Assembly (NCBI GenBank): GCA_937922655.1
Contig: CALAJH010000005.1
Location: forward strand, 62,001 to 126,000
Direction of reading: 5' to 3'
DNA from: an uncultured Bacteroidia bacterium
Lineage (GTDB): Bacteria > Bacteroidota > Bacteroidia > J057 > CALAJH01
DNA length: 64,000 bases
The position numbers were made by a program, and so were the translations under genes. Of this stretch, positions 55,570-63,876 are shown one piece after another; within the stretch, counting starts at the first letter, position 1, and the number at the start of each line of letters is the position of its first letter. The notes beneath the pieces were generated by a model that was not told where the DNA came from, searched no databases, and was given only the letters and a program-made list of their open reading frames with translations.

Positions 55570-58500
55570 CTATTTTCTTTGAATTTTAAGGACGAAGCGG
55601 GCGCCGTCCGCGCGGGTAAACACCCCCGCGTAAACGCCCGACGGCAAAGCGCCCAAATCCAGTTCCGTCCTGCCGTGGACTTGGCCCGCCGCGACTTTTC
55701 GGCCTCTTAGGTCGTAGACAACGACCGAAAGCCCAACGGAAGAAACAATCTCAACTCGTCCGTCGGTGGGGTTGGGGAAAAGGACGAAACCCTCGGCTTG
55801 GAGGGAACGACTCATTGGAGCCGTCGTCGTTACGTGTATCGTTTGGCGGACGACGGCCTCGTCGCACGTCCCCGGTCTGCGAACCGTCAATTTCACCTCG
55901 TAACGACCCGTATCCGAATAGACGCGCGTCGGCGAAAATTCCGTCGAAACGCTTTCGTCCCCAAAATCCCAAAGGTATTCCAAATCCGTTTCCGACGTGT
56001 TGATAAATTCGACGGCGAACGGCGGACGTTCAAAGACGGTGTTTTTCGGCAAAAATCCGGCGGACACGACGTTCTTTGGTAATACCGTCGCCGCCCATGT
56101 ATCGCTTATCGAACAGCCGGCGCCAAAATCCCCGACGACCGTAAAAACGACCGTGGATAGCGGGCGAAAACCGACAAGCGTTCCGTTGTCGAACAGCCGG
56201 AGTTCGGGGCCGCCCGGCGGCACGTTCCATTCCACCGTTTGCGGCCCCAAAACGTGAACCCAGACCTCGTCGCCCGTGCAAATCGTTTCCCGGTTGGCGC
56301 GAAATTCCATTTCCGGCGCAAGGGCGGGCAAAAGAATTTCGGCACGCGCCTCACAGCCGTCGGCGTTTCTAACCACGACCGAGTACAAGCCCTGCGACAA
56401 GCCTTCGAAAAGTCCGACCGGCCCCGTAAAATCGGCCGTCGTCAAAAACGTTTGTCCGCCGTCGAGCGAGTATTCGTCGGCGTTGGAAAACAGTTGAATG
56501 GCGCCGTCGGCAACGCCGGCGCACGACGGCGAACGGTACGTATGCGCAAGCCCGACGCGCCGCACGCCGGGCAATTGCGTTTCTACGCCCGTGACGCAAC
56601 CGTTTGCGTCGCGCACCCGAATCCGGAACGTGCCGCGTTCATCGCCGGAATATTGGGCTTCGGTGGTAAAGTTTTGGCCGTTGTCGAAAGAGTAGGTGTA
56701 AGGGGGCGTTCCGCCTTCAACGACAACGACCAAGCGCCCCGGCGCATCGCACAAAACGGGTTCGGTCAAGACGTCCAACACGTTGAGGGATGGAGCCAAA
56801 GGGACGACGACAACGCCCGCGTACTCGCATCCCCCGTCGTCGCGCACGCGCAAACCAAACGTTCCGTGACTCAAGCCCGTAAACGTCGGAGACGTCTGCC
56901 ACGGCCCCCCCGAAAGCGAATATTGATAATTGCCCGTTCCTCCGGAAACGTCGCCGACGTGAATCGAACCGGTGTTGGCCCCGAAACAGGCGTTGGCCAC
57001 GGTCGTAATTTCACCGACGACGATAGGCTCGGGAACCGAAAACACCACGGGTTCGGGATGGATGTACACACAAGCGTTCACGTCGCGAATCTGCAACGTG
57101 TAAACGCCTTCTCCCAAGCCCGTAAAGTTGGGCGAAGCCTGATAATCGGGGAACTGCCCCTGCGGCACGGCGGCGTACTCGTAAGGACCGAAAGCGCCTT
57201 GGGCAACAAGGACGATGGCGCCGGCGCTGGGATTCGTGCACGTCGGCGCCGTCGTTTGCACCGTCAAATTGACGGCGTCGGCCACCGCCTCCAAAAGATA
57301 AACCTTGGTTTTCGGACAAACGCCGTCGCTGACCATGGCGACGTATTGACCCGGGGGAAGGTTGTTGCGCGTAACGGCGCTCGAACCGTTCTCCCAAACA
57401 ATCGACGCGTCGGGCGGAAGGTTGGTCAGGGTAATCGAGCCGTTGTCGATACCGCAGGTCGGCATGACGACCGTTTCCGAAAACGTCGGCGGCGCAACGG
57501 TCGTTACCGTGAATGTATACGGTTCGCTTTGTCCGCAAGCGTCGAAGGCAATCAAAGTGATAGGCGTGTTTTCATAGAGCGTCAGCATGGGCATACTGTC
57601 GGCAAGGACGCTTCCGTCGGGCAAATGCCACTCGAAGGTGTAGGGCGGTACGCCGTAAGCGGGCAAGCCCACCAAATGAAACGGCGTTTCGCCGCAGACT
57701 TGTACCGTCGGGGGCGTGCCGGCGATGGGCGCGACGTCCGTCGAGGCCGTCGTTTCCACCGACCGGGCGACGAGGGTAAAGGCGATGTCGCCCGCGTCCA
57801 TGCGGTAACAGTTGGTGGCGGCGCAAGTTGTGCCGCCGCAAGCGATTTGGCTCGTCAATTCCGCCCGCAACTCGATAGGATAATCGGTACATTGTCCGAC
57901 GACGCAATCGGCGACGAAAGGCACGTCGCCGGTGAGGGTGCAGGTGCCTTGTGCCGTCGAATTACAAAAACCTTCGGCTTGTCCGCACGGGCCGACGATA
58001 CGCGCCCGCACCCCGTTGAACGCGCACGACGTTCCCAAACATATTCCGAAAAGGTCGATGCCGCAACACAAACCCGTTGCTTGATAACGCAGCATGTTGT
58101 TGACGACGTTGACGACGCTGTAACCGCCCGGGACCGCATAGGGAAGAGGCAAAGAACAGGTCATGTTTTGGCCCACGCCCAAAACGACGGAAGAAGCAAA
58201 GGGGACGGTAACTTCGGGGTCGATGACGACGGGATAGACCGTTTGGGGCAAACGCAAAATTTTTGCATCGACGACGAGCCGCAAACGGGCGACGCCGTTT
58301 TCGACCGACAAACGATAAGCGTACGGGGTTTGGGGGATTCCGGCTTGGAGGGCGGCGTTGAGCAGGGCTTGGCGTTCTTGGTCGGTGCGTCCGGGGTGGG
58401 AATCGAAAATCTTGGGTCGGGCCCAGCGGGCGGCTTCGTTGCCCGCCGCGTCGTAAAGCACGACCTCGCCCAAACGCCCCAAATACGTGGTTTCGCCGTG

Positions 58501-59121
58501 TACGTCAAAGTCGACGGTATATCCCGGCGGCAAGGGGATTTGTTCTTCGACGGCCCAATACACAACGTTGTCGTCGGGCGGGCTAAGCAGTTCGTAGTCG
58601 GTTTTGAGGCCGGCGACTTTGGCCGTTTGTATCATGTTTAGGTTGGGGGCGGCGTTGGGCGCAAAAATTCGCGTACCGTTTACGTCGGCGCCCGCGGTGT
58701 TCAAGGCTTGGGAATACGTTTCTTGACCTTCGGCGTTCGTCGTTACGATTCGATTGTTGGCGTTGAGGCTTAGGCGAAAACCGTCGGGCAAGGCGATGCG
58801 CACGCCCTCTCCGGGACGAAAGGCCAAGGGTCGAAAAGCCCGCGTCGTAATCCACGCGCCCGAGTCGAAAAGCAGTCGCGGGTCGGGTTCGCGCCAAACG
58901 CCGTTTTCGTCCAAGACGTGCACCGGCCCCCCAAAACGTTGAATATACAGGGTTCGGGGGTCGGAGGGGTCACGGAAAACCTTGCCCGACTCCGTTCTTT
59001 GCTCGGCAATCTCGACGCATCCGGCGCACGGCGGACCAACGACCGCAACCGCGTCGACGGCGCCCGTCAACGTTTGCGCTTTGAGCACGGTTAAACTTAT
59101 CCAAAAGAAAACGTTAAGCAT
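55570..59121 (-). CDS. SprB/PKD-repeat cargo protein with type A T9SS sorting domain
   Basis: 1183 residues from ATG 59121; the open frame continues 87 codons upstream but only this start gives a signal peptide (N-V-F-F-W-I-S-L-T-V-L-K-A-Q). Residues about 20-310 are a beta-rich domain with C-A-G-C and repeated F-x-P-G-E-G elements, as in surface proteins that precede SprB repeats. A Cys-rich block is at 330-470, SprB-like repeats at about 500-1000, and a PKD domain at about 1030-1105 (E-Y-L-W-D-F-G-D-E-S). The type A sorting tail comes last (L-F-P-N-P-T-D-G-R-V-E-I to F-V-L-K-I-Q-R-K). It is a second large T9SS surface protein of this locus. Monocistronic. Confidence 0.9.
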   Translation of the reverse strand: MLNVFFWISLTVLKAQTLTGAVDAVAVVGPPCAGCVEIAEQRTESGKVFRDPSDPRTLYIQRFGGPVHVLDENGVWREPDPRLLFDSGAWITTRAFRPLAFRPGEGVRIALPDGFRLSLNANNRIVTTNAEGQETYSQALNTAGADVNGTRIFAPNAAPNLNMIQTAKVAGLKTDYELLSPPDDNVVYWAVEEQIPLPPGYTVDFDVHGETTYLGRLGEVVLYDAAGNEAARWARPKIFDSHPGRTDQERQALLNAALQAGIPQTPYAYRLSVENGVARLRLVVDAKILRLPQTVYPVVIDPEVTVPFASSVVLGVGQNMTCSLPLPYAVPGGYSVVNVVNNMLRYQATGLCCGIDLFGICLGTSCAFNGVRARIVGPCGQAEGFCNSTAQGTCTLTGDVPFVADCVVGQCTDYPIELRAELTSQIACGGTTCAATNCYRMDAGDIAFTLVARSVETTASTDVAPIAGTPPTVQVCGETPFHLVGLPAYGVPPYTFEWHLPDGSVLADSMPMLTLYENTPITLIAFDACGQSEPYTFTVTTVAPPTFSETVVMPTCGIDNGSITLTNLPPDASIVWENGSSAVTRNNLPPGQYVAMVSDGVCPKTKVYLLEAVADAVNLTVQTTAPTCTNPSAGAIVLVAQGAFGPYEYAAVPQGQFPDYQASPNFTGLGEGVYTLQIRDVNACVYIHPEPVVFSVPEPIVVGEITTVANACFGANTGSIHVGDVSGGTGNYQYSLSGGPWQTSPTFTGLSHGTFGLRVRDDGGCEYAGVVVVPLAPSLNVLDVLTEPVLCDAPGRLVVVVEGGTPPYTYSFDNGQNFTTEAQYSGDERGTFRIRVRDANGCVTGVETQLPGVRRVGLAHTYRSPSCAGVADGAIQLFSNADEYSLDGGQTFLTTADFTGPVGLFEGLSQGLYSVVVRNADGCEARAEILLPALAPEMEFRANRETICTGDEVWVHVLGPQTVEWNVPPGGPELRLFDNGTLVGFRPLSTVVFTVVGDFGAGCSISDTWAATVLPKNVVSAGFLPKNTVFERPPFAVEFINTSETDLEYLWDFGDESVSTEFSPTRVYSDTGRYEVKLTVRRPGTCDEAVVRQTIHVTTTAPMSRSLQAEGFVLFPNPTDGRVEIVSSVGLSVVVYDLRGRKVAAGQVHGRTELDLGALPSGVYAGVFTRADGARFVLKIQRK

Positions 59122-59528
59122 GATGCACCGAATTTTCCCGAAATATACGCATTGATGACAATATATCGGGTAAAAAAATGAACGTTTTATAAACAAAAGG
59201 GCAAAATGTTTGAATTCTACAAATATTTTAATCCGGTGGCGCGGACGTGCAACGTCGTCGGCGCGTCTTTCTCCGTGCGCTTGGACTCCGAATGCATCGT
59301 TTGGACAACGCCGAACGTCGTGCGGCGTTTGCGGGCCCCGTTTCATACCGTTTTGCCGTTCGTCTTGCCCGCAATATTGCATAAACCTGCGGCGTTTTCA
59401 TTTCTTTTGCATACGTGGCTGCGGGGTTGAAAATAAATTATAACCGACGAAAAGTAGAACGTTGGTAGCCGAAATTTTGTAATATTGCATTGGGTACAAT
59501 TCTTGCGGTTAATCGAACGATAAACGAC
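59122..59528. other. Divergent intergenic region, two promoters expected
   Basis: A 407-bp gap between divergent genes. Near-consensus boxes are present (TAATATTG at 59480-59487 on the plus strand, with TTG 15 bp upstream). Short plus-strand frames here overlap the unused 5' extension of the minus gene and look non-coding. No hairpin or RNA gene was recognised. Confidence 0.55.
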
Positions 59529-60788
59529 ATGAAACGAACGTTTTTAACCTTGCTTCTAGGCTTTTGGGCGGCGGGCGCGTCGGCCAACATGATTCTTGTG
59601 CCAATGGACATGGTGCAAAGCGACCACCTCAAAGCTTACGGTATTGCGTATTGGGTCTTGGGCGCAGGCGCCGAGGTGGATTGGCTTTTGAATTATCGAG
59701 GCGGAAGTTTTGCCTTCAAACAAGACAAGCGTTTCGAGGCCGAACTTCAAATTCGCAACGTGCGTTACGAAATTGTTTCCGACGCGAAATACGGCGAAAT
59801 TGTGGCCCGTATTTCGTCGGAAAGCACCAACATGGACGCCGTCAAATTGGAAAAAGCCCCCAAAATCGCGGTCTATTCGCCGCCGACGGCCCAACCGTGG
59901 GACGACGCCGTTACCCTCGTGCTTACCTACGCCGAAATTCCTTACGACGTCGTTTACGACGGCGAGGTCATGGACGACAAACTCAAAGACTACGACTGGC
60001 TTCACCTACATCACGAGGACTTCACGGGCCAATACGGAAAATTTTGGAACAGCTACCACAACGCCCCATGGTACAAAAAACAAGTCGCGGACAACGAGGC
60101 CATCGCCAAACGCTACGGTTTCAACAAAGTTTCCAAACTGAAACTGGCCGTCGCCCAAAAAATTCGCGACTTCGTCAACAACGGCGGATTTTTGTTCGCC
60201 ATGTGCTCGGCGACCGACTCCTACGACATCGCACTCGCCGCCCACGACACCGACATCTGCGACTACATGTACGACGGCGACCCTATCGAACCGGGGTGTC
60301 AAAAGAAACTCGACTTCGGACAATGCTTCGCCTTCCACAATTTCACCCTCGAACTCAACCCCATCATCTACGAATATTCGAACATCGACGTGACGGGACC
60401 GAGTCGTCCCGTCACCCAAGACATGGACTATTTTACGCTGTTTGAGTTTTCGGCCAAATGGGACCCTATTCCCACGATGCTTTGTCAAAACCACACTTCG
60501 ACCATCAAAGGCTTCATGGGTCAAACGACGGCCTTCCGCAAGTCGCTCATCAAACCCGAGGTGTTGATTATGGGCGAATTAAAATCGGCGGGCGAGGCCC
60601 GTTACCTGCACGGCAATTACGGAAGGGGAATGTGGACGTTTTACGGCGGCCACGACCCCGAAGACTACCAGCATTTTGTTGGCGAAGAACCTACGGATTT
60701 GGCGCTGCACAAAAATTCGCCGGGCTACCGCCTGATTCTAAACAACATTCTTTTTCCCGCGGCACGCAAGAAAAAACAAAAAACCTGA
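59529..60788 (+). CDS. Secreted 'asparagine synthetase B'-labelled family protein of unknown function
   Basis: 419 residues from ATG 59529 with a signal peptide ending A-G-A-S-A-N. The sequence N-x-I-L-V-P-M-D, H-L-K-A-Y-G-I-A-Y-W, V-D-W-L-L-N-Y-R-G-G-S-F is a highly conserved Bacteroidota block. Homologues are usually labelled asparagine synthetase B, but no N-terminal nucleophile Cys, PP-loop or other AsnB feature is present, and the protein is exported. Parts look like a class I glutamine-amidotransferase/ThuA fold (I-R-D-F-V-N-N-G-G-F-L-F-A-M-C-S-A-T-D, G-R-G-M-W-T-F-Y-G-G-H-D-P-E-D-Y). The nucleophile-elbow Cys in A-M-C-S-A is a candidate active residue. True function unknown. Confidence 0.85.
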   Translation: MKRTFLTLLLGFWAAGASANMILVPMDMVQSDHLKAYGIAYWVLGAGAEVDWLLNYRGGSFAFKQDKRFEAELQIRNVRYEIVSDAKYGEIVARISSESTNMDAVKLEKAPKIAVYSPPTAQPWDDAVTLVLTYAEIPYDVVYDGEVMDDKLKDYDWLHLHHEDFTGQYGKFWNSYHNAPWYKKQVADNEAIAKRYGFNKVSKLKLAVAQKIRDFVNNGGFLFAMCSATDSYDIALAAHDTDICDYMYDGDPIEPGCQKKLDFGQCFAFHNFTLELNPIIYEYSNIDVTGPSRPVTQDMDYFTLFEFSAKWDPIPTMLCQNHTSTIKGFMGQTTAFRKSLIKPEVLIMGELKSAGEARYLHGNYGRGMWTFYGGHDPEDYQHFVGEEPTDLALHKNSPGYRLILNNILFPAARKKKQKT

Positions 60789-60800
60789 GCCAAGCGTTTC

Positions 60801-60821
60801 GGCCCCGTTTTTCACGGGGCC
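60801..60821. terminator. Bidirectional terminator between convergent genes
   Basis: GGCCCCGT at 60801-60808 pairs with ACGGGGCC at 60814-60821 over a 5-base T-rich loop. It lies between the plus-strand stop at 60788 and the minus-strand stop at 60812, which is inside the loop and arm, so it can serve both. Confidence 0.7.
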
Positions 60822-61660
60822 GCGTTGTTTTCGAAGTTTAGGTGATATTCGACGAGCTTGTCAATCGGACGGGGTACAAACCCGCCAACTTTCAGCCTCT
60901 TGTTTGCACACAAGCGCAAAAGTATCGTTTCAAATTGCTTGCCCAACGAACCGACAAAAAACACGGCTTCGGGACGTTGAAAACGCACGACGGTACGGTC
61001 TAAAAAGTCGGAAAACGCCGCCGACACCAACGCGTCGGTGTAATCGCAGGGGTGGTCGATGAGAAATTTGACGAGCGAGGCAAGAAACACCGAGGGTTTG
61101 GGGTGGCGATAGGTTTGATTGCGCACGTTTTTGGGCGGGCCGTAGGTTTGAGTAAACTTTTCGGACAATTCTTGCGGGGCGTCGCCGTCGAGGAGGTCGG
61201 CGAGGAGTCGTCGTCCGAGGTCGGCGCCGGAGCCGTGGTCGCCGAAGATGTATCCGTGTCCGCCGCGTTGGGCGACAATGTTTTTTCCGTCGAAAAAACA
61301 GGAGTTGGAGCCGGTGCCGAGGATGCAGACGACGGCGGGTTTTCCCAGTGCGGCGGCGCGTGCGGCGCCGAGCAGATCGTGTTCGGCGCTTGCCGTTGGG
61401 GCGCCCAAGGCGCGGCGTAGAGATTCGGCCCACGCCGAACGGTATTCGTCGGTGGAAAAAGCGGCGCCGTAAAAACGGACGACGTCGGGCGTGACGGGTA
61501 AAAGGGGCTTGACCTCTTCGGTCAGCCGACGTTCCATATCGCTCAGGGGTTCGAGGTTGGCGTTGAAGCCGGGGGTGCGAAAATCCAAAGGGGGCGCGTC
61601 GCCTCGGACGAGCCGCCATTCGGTCTTGGTGCCGCCGGCGTCGGCGACGAGCAGATTCAT
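60812..61660 (-). CDS. BadF/BadG-type ATPase, probable N-acetylglucosamine kinase
   Basis: 282 residues from ATG 61660, which overlaps the upstream gene's stop by 4 bp. The ASKHA phosphate-1 loop A-D-A-G-G-T-K-T-E-W starts the protein. G-T-G-S-N-S, G-G-H-G-Y-I-F-G-D-H-G-S-G-A-D-L-G and V-F-F-V-G-S-L-G follow. This size and motif set is that of the N-acetylglucosamine kinase/BadF family found in Bacteroidota, phosphorylating amino sugars released by cell-wall or chitin turnover. It is an inference from family. Co-transcribed with an acyl-CoA thioesterase through ATGA coupling; no functional link between the two is evident. Confidence 0.85.
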   Translation of the reverse strand: MNLLVADAGGTKTEWRLVRGDAPPLDFRTPGFNANLEPLSDMERRLTEEVKPLLPVTPDVVRFYGAAFSTDEYRSAWAESLRRALGAPTASAEHDLLGAARAAALGKPAVVCILGTGSNSCFFDGKNIVAQRGGHGYIFGDHGSGADLGRRLLADLLDGDAPQELSEKFTQTYGPPKNVRNQTYRHPKPSVFLASLVKFLIDHPCDYTDALVSAAFSDFLDRTVVRFQRPEAVFFVGSLGKQFETILLRLCANKRLKVGGFVPRPIDKLVEYHLNFENNAAP

Positions 61661-62130
61661 GCTTTTTCTTTGGTGGCGGTGAGACGTTGGTCGCGCCGAC
61701 GCAAGGCGCCGTCGTAGAGTTCGCGCTCTTCGGGCGTTTCGGGTTCGATGGGGTCGACGGGTATGGGCCGCCCGTTTTGGTCCACGGCCACAAACGTGTA
61801 ATACGCGCTGTTGCAACGCCGACGTTTGCCCTCCATCATGTTTTCGGAAAAAACGTCGAGCCGCACCTCGACCGACGTCCGAAACGCCCGCGTCACCCGC
61901 GCCTCAATCGAGACAACTTCCCCCAACTTGATGGCGGCCGTGAAATCGACCGTATCCACCGACGCCGTAACCACGACGCGGTTGCAGTGGCGCCCCGCCG
62001 CTATCGCCGCCGCAATGTCCATCCAATGCAAGAGTCTGCCGCCCATGAGGTTGCCCAAGGTGTTGGTGTCGTTGGGCAGAACCATTTCGGTCATGAGCGT
62101 AAAGGATTCCGAAGGTTTTTTGGCTCTCAT
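61657..62130 (-). CDS. Acyl-CoA thioesterase, hotdog fold (YciA/BACH type)
   Basis: 157 residues from ATG 62130. The conserved N-T-L-G-N-L-M-G-G-R-L-L-H-W-M-D block of the YciA/BACH acyl-CoA hydrolases is complete (Asn and Asp in the active-site helix). V-T-A-S-V-D-x-V-D-F and A-Y-Y-T-F-V-A-V-D follow. It hydrolyses acyl-CoA to free acid and CoA in the cytoplasm. The start is supported by the -7 box 6 bp upstream and by the conserved N-terminus S-E-S-F-T-L-M-T-E-M. Its end overlaps the kinase gene by 4 bp. Confidence 0.92.
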   Translation of the reverse strand: MRAKKPSESFTLMTEMVLPNDTNTLGNLMGGRLLHWMDIAAAIAAGRHCNRVVVTASVDTVDFTAAIKLGEVVSIEARVTRAFRTSVEVRLDVFSENMMEGKRRRCNSAYYTFVAVDQNGRPIPVDPIEPETPEERELYDGALRRRDQRLTATKEKA

Positions 62131-62135
62131 TGAAG

Positions 62136-62143
62136 CAAAATTA
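62136..62143 (-). promoter_or_regulatory. -7 box directly ahead of the thioesterase gene
   Basis: The minus strand reads TAATTTTG, an exact TAnnTTTG match, ending 5 bp before the ATG at 62130. The predicted transcript start would fall at the start codon. Confidence 0.5.
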
Positions 62144-62237
62144 CGGCGAAAATTTTCATTTCTTGATTTGGGAAAATATTTAATCAAGGCCCAATCGCCC
62201 GCCAAACGGGCCTACGCAATTCTCGTTGTTTTTGTCG

Positions 62238-62978
62238 TTATCTGACCTCGATTTTTCGAAAAACCTCGGTTTGGTTGAGCCGTGCGTCGGCGACCAGAAC
62301 GGCCAAACGGTAAAAGCCCGGCGCCAAGTTCGTTGGGAGCGTCAGCGTCGTATCCAACGCATACGTTTCCACCCCGCCCAAAACAAAGTGAATCTCTTCG
62401 GAAAAAAGGTTTTGGGCGCCGTTTTCGGTAAAAAGATAAACGAGCAGGTCGCGAAGTTTGGAGTTGTAGTCGGCGGCGAGGGCGCTGACGCGCATGGCGC
62501 CGCCGGAGGCGAAAACGGCGTTCTCTTCGGGGCGTTCGACGGTCAATTCGGGCGGGGTGGCGTCGTTGGGGTTGCGGACGTTGAAAACGACGGGCGCGGC
62601 GGAGGCGGCGTTGCCTTGGGCGTCGAACACCGTAACGACAAGCGAATAACGCCCGTCCCTTGCCGAAGCGGGAACGGCGATGGTCAGTTCCCGTTCCGCC
62701 TTGTCGCCGGAAAGCGTTTGGGATACGGGGGTAAAAACGTTGACAACGGCGGGATTTTCGGGCGAAACGAGCGCTTCGGCGCGTTGCAGGGCTTTGTTGT
62801 CGGACGCACGATAGCGAATTTTGAAACTCTGTTCGGCCAAAACGACGCTGTCCGGCGAAACGACCGTCAAAATTTCGACGGACGGCGGCGTAACGTCGGT
62901 TTCGTCTTTTTTGCATCCGACGAGCGAACATACGGCGACGAGACAAAACATCGGCGCCCAAACAAACGGCTTTTTCAT
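62238..62978 (-). CDS. Lipoprotein with two Ig-like (DUF4625-type) domains
   Basis: 246 residues from ATG 62978 (an ATG at 62990 would add four residues). The lipobox is C-S-L-V-G-C. Two Ig-like units follow, beginning V-T-P-P-S-V-E-I-L (residues about 31-135) and A-T-P-P-E-L-T-V-E (about 140-246). Each has the D-x-x-A-L-x-x-A/S-x-L-x-D-L and G-x-Y-x-L-x-V-x-V-x-D-A pattern typical of DUF4625 and related Bacteroidota surface lipoproteins. Function unknown; likely anchored at the outer membrane. The minus strand has a TAAATTTG box at 62999-63006, 8 bp ahead of the upper ATG. It is upstream of, and on the same strand as, the thioesterase, which has its own promoter. Confidence 0.8.
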   Translation of the reverse strand: MKKPFVWAPMFCLVAVCSLVGCKKDETDVTPPSVEILTVVSPDSVVLAEQSFKIRYRASDNKALQRAEALVSPENPAVVNVFTPVSQTLSGDKAERELTIAVPASARDGRYSLVVTVFDAQGNAASAAPVVFNVRNPNDATPPELTVERPEENAVFASGGAMRVSALAADYNSKLRDLLVYLFTENGAQNLFSEEIHFVLGGVETYALDTTLTLPTNLAPGFYRLAVLVADARLNQTEVFRKIEVR

Positions 62979-63083
62979 CTTCGGTGGCATTGGCGCCCCA
63001 AATTTACGCGTTTGACGTGGAAGCAAAAAACGTATTGAGGCTCTCGAAAACAAATTGGAGCAAAACGGGTAAAAAAATACTTG

Positions 63084-63234
63084 CGCCGCCAACGTCGAAA
63101 TTTACCGGCCCGAGGCCGAACCGGCCGCCCCGCGCCGAACCGCCTCCACGTCTCGTTTCAGTTGGGCGACGTCTTCGATGAGGTTTGTTTCGGCCTCGCG
63201 ACGCTGACGCTCGGTCAAAATACCGTCGTGGCGG
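63084..63234. repeat. 151-bp direct repeat, copy 1
   Basis: Matches 63718-63868 with only two mismatches. It covers the last 44 codons of the coiled-coil gene at 63102 plus 18 bp downstream of its stop. The offset between copies is 634 bp. Confidence 0.95.
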
Positions 63235-63656
63235 GCAAGCAGCTTGTTGATGCGTTGCATTTGCATGTAGGTCGCCACCGCCAACGCAACTATGCCCCCG
63301 CACAAAGCCAACAACACGCTGACTATCGTCCAAAGAAGGCTTTGCAAAAAGTCGAAACGCTTATCCATAGCATCTAGGCGCCGGTCCACGGCTTCAAACC
63401 TTGTATCCATTTGCCTTTGTATCGCGTCGAACCTCGCGTCGATTTGTTTTTGCATCGCGTCGAAGCGAACGTCGACCGTCTTTTCCAAAGCCTCCATTTT
63501 CAATTCGACGGTGTGCAAACGGTCCCGGTCGCCCAAAGTGAACGATACGGGCGTATTCAATCGCGGGTCGTCGTATTTGTCCTTTTTTTCAAGATTTTGA
63601 CAAAACGCCCAACCTCCCGCCAACATCCCAACCCAAAGAAGCAAAGCGCGTTGCAT
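63102..63656 (-). CDS. Coiled-coil membrane protein of unknown function
   Basis: 184 residues from ATG 63656, preceded 3 bp upstream by a TAAATTTG box. A signal peptide (L-L-W-V-G-M-L-A-G-G-W-A-F-C-Q) is followed by heptad-like repeats, D-A-M-Q-K-Q-I-D-A-R-F-D-A-I-Q-R-Q with R-F-D/R-F-E spaced every 11 residues (residues about 58-98). One membrane segment (S-L-L-W-T-I-V-S-V-L-L-A-L-C-G-G-I-V-A) and a charged tail follow. The 11-residue M-x-x-R-F-D-A pattern is that of the DUF1640/Bdr-like and hemolysin XhlA-type coiled coils. The exact role is unknown. Its C-terminal 44 codons are present a second time at 63718-63868. Confidence 0.8.
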   Translation of the reverse strand: MQRALLLWVGMLAGGWAFCQNLEKKDKYDDPRLNTPVSFTLGDRDRLHTVELKMEALEKTVDVRFDAMQKQIDARFDAIQRQMDTRFEAVDRRLDAMDKRFDFLQSLLWTIVSVLLALCGGIVALAVATYMQMQRINKLLARHDGILTERQRREAETNLIEDVAQLKRDVEAVRRGAAGSASGR

Positions 63657-63717
63657 TTCCAAATTTACAAAAAAAACGAATCCCCCACCCCGTTTCCCCA
63701 ACTTTTGCCCAAAATCC

Positions 63718-63868
63718 CGCCGCCAACGTCGAAAATTACCGGCCCGAGGCCGAACCGGCCGCCCCGCGCCGAACCGCCTCCACGTCTCGTTTCAGTTGGG
63801 CGACGTCTTCGATGAGGTTTGTTTCGGCCTCGCGACGCTGACGCTCGGTCAAAATACCATCGTGGCGG
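63718..63868. repeat. 151-bp direct repeat, copy 2
   Basis: Second copy of 63084-63234, upstream of the coiled-coil gene start. The match ends abruptly at about 63868, beyond which there is no similarity to the first gene. Confidence 0.95.
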
Positions 63869-63876
63869 ACGAGCGA
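63736..63876 (-). pseudogene. Detached C-terminal fragment of a coiled-coil gene paralogue
   Basis: The minus strand encodes R-H-D-G-I-L-T-E-R-Q-R-R-E-A-E-T-N to R-G-A-A-G-S-A-S-G-R with the same stop codon position as the gene at 63102. Upstream of it the frame continues only into unrelated sequence, without coiled coil or membrane segment. It is either a duplicated tail or what remains of a paralogue after deletion. Confidence 0.7.

Noticed and set aside
59490-59528. Upstream TTG start for the 'asparagine synthetase B-like' gene
   Set aside because: The ATG at 59529 begins directly at the signal peptide; the upstream 13 codons would spoil it.
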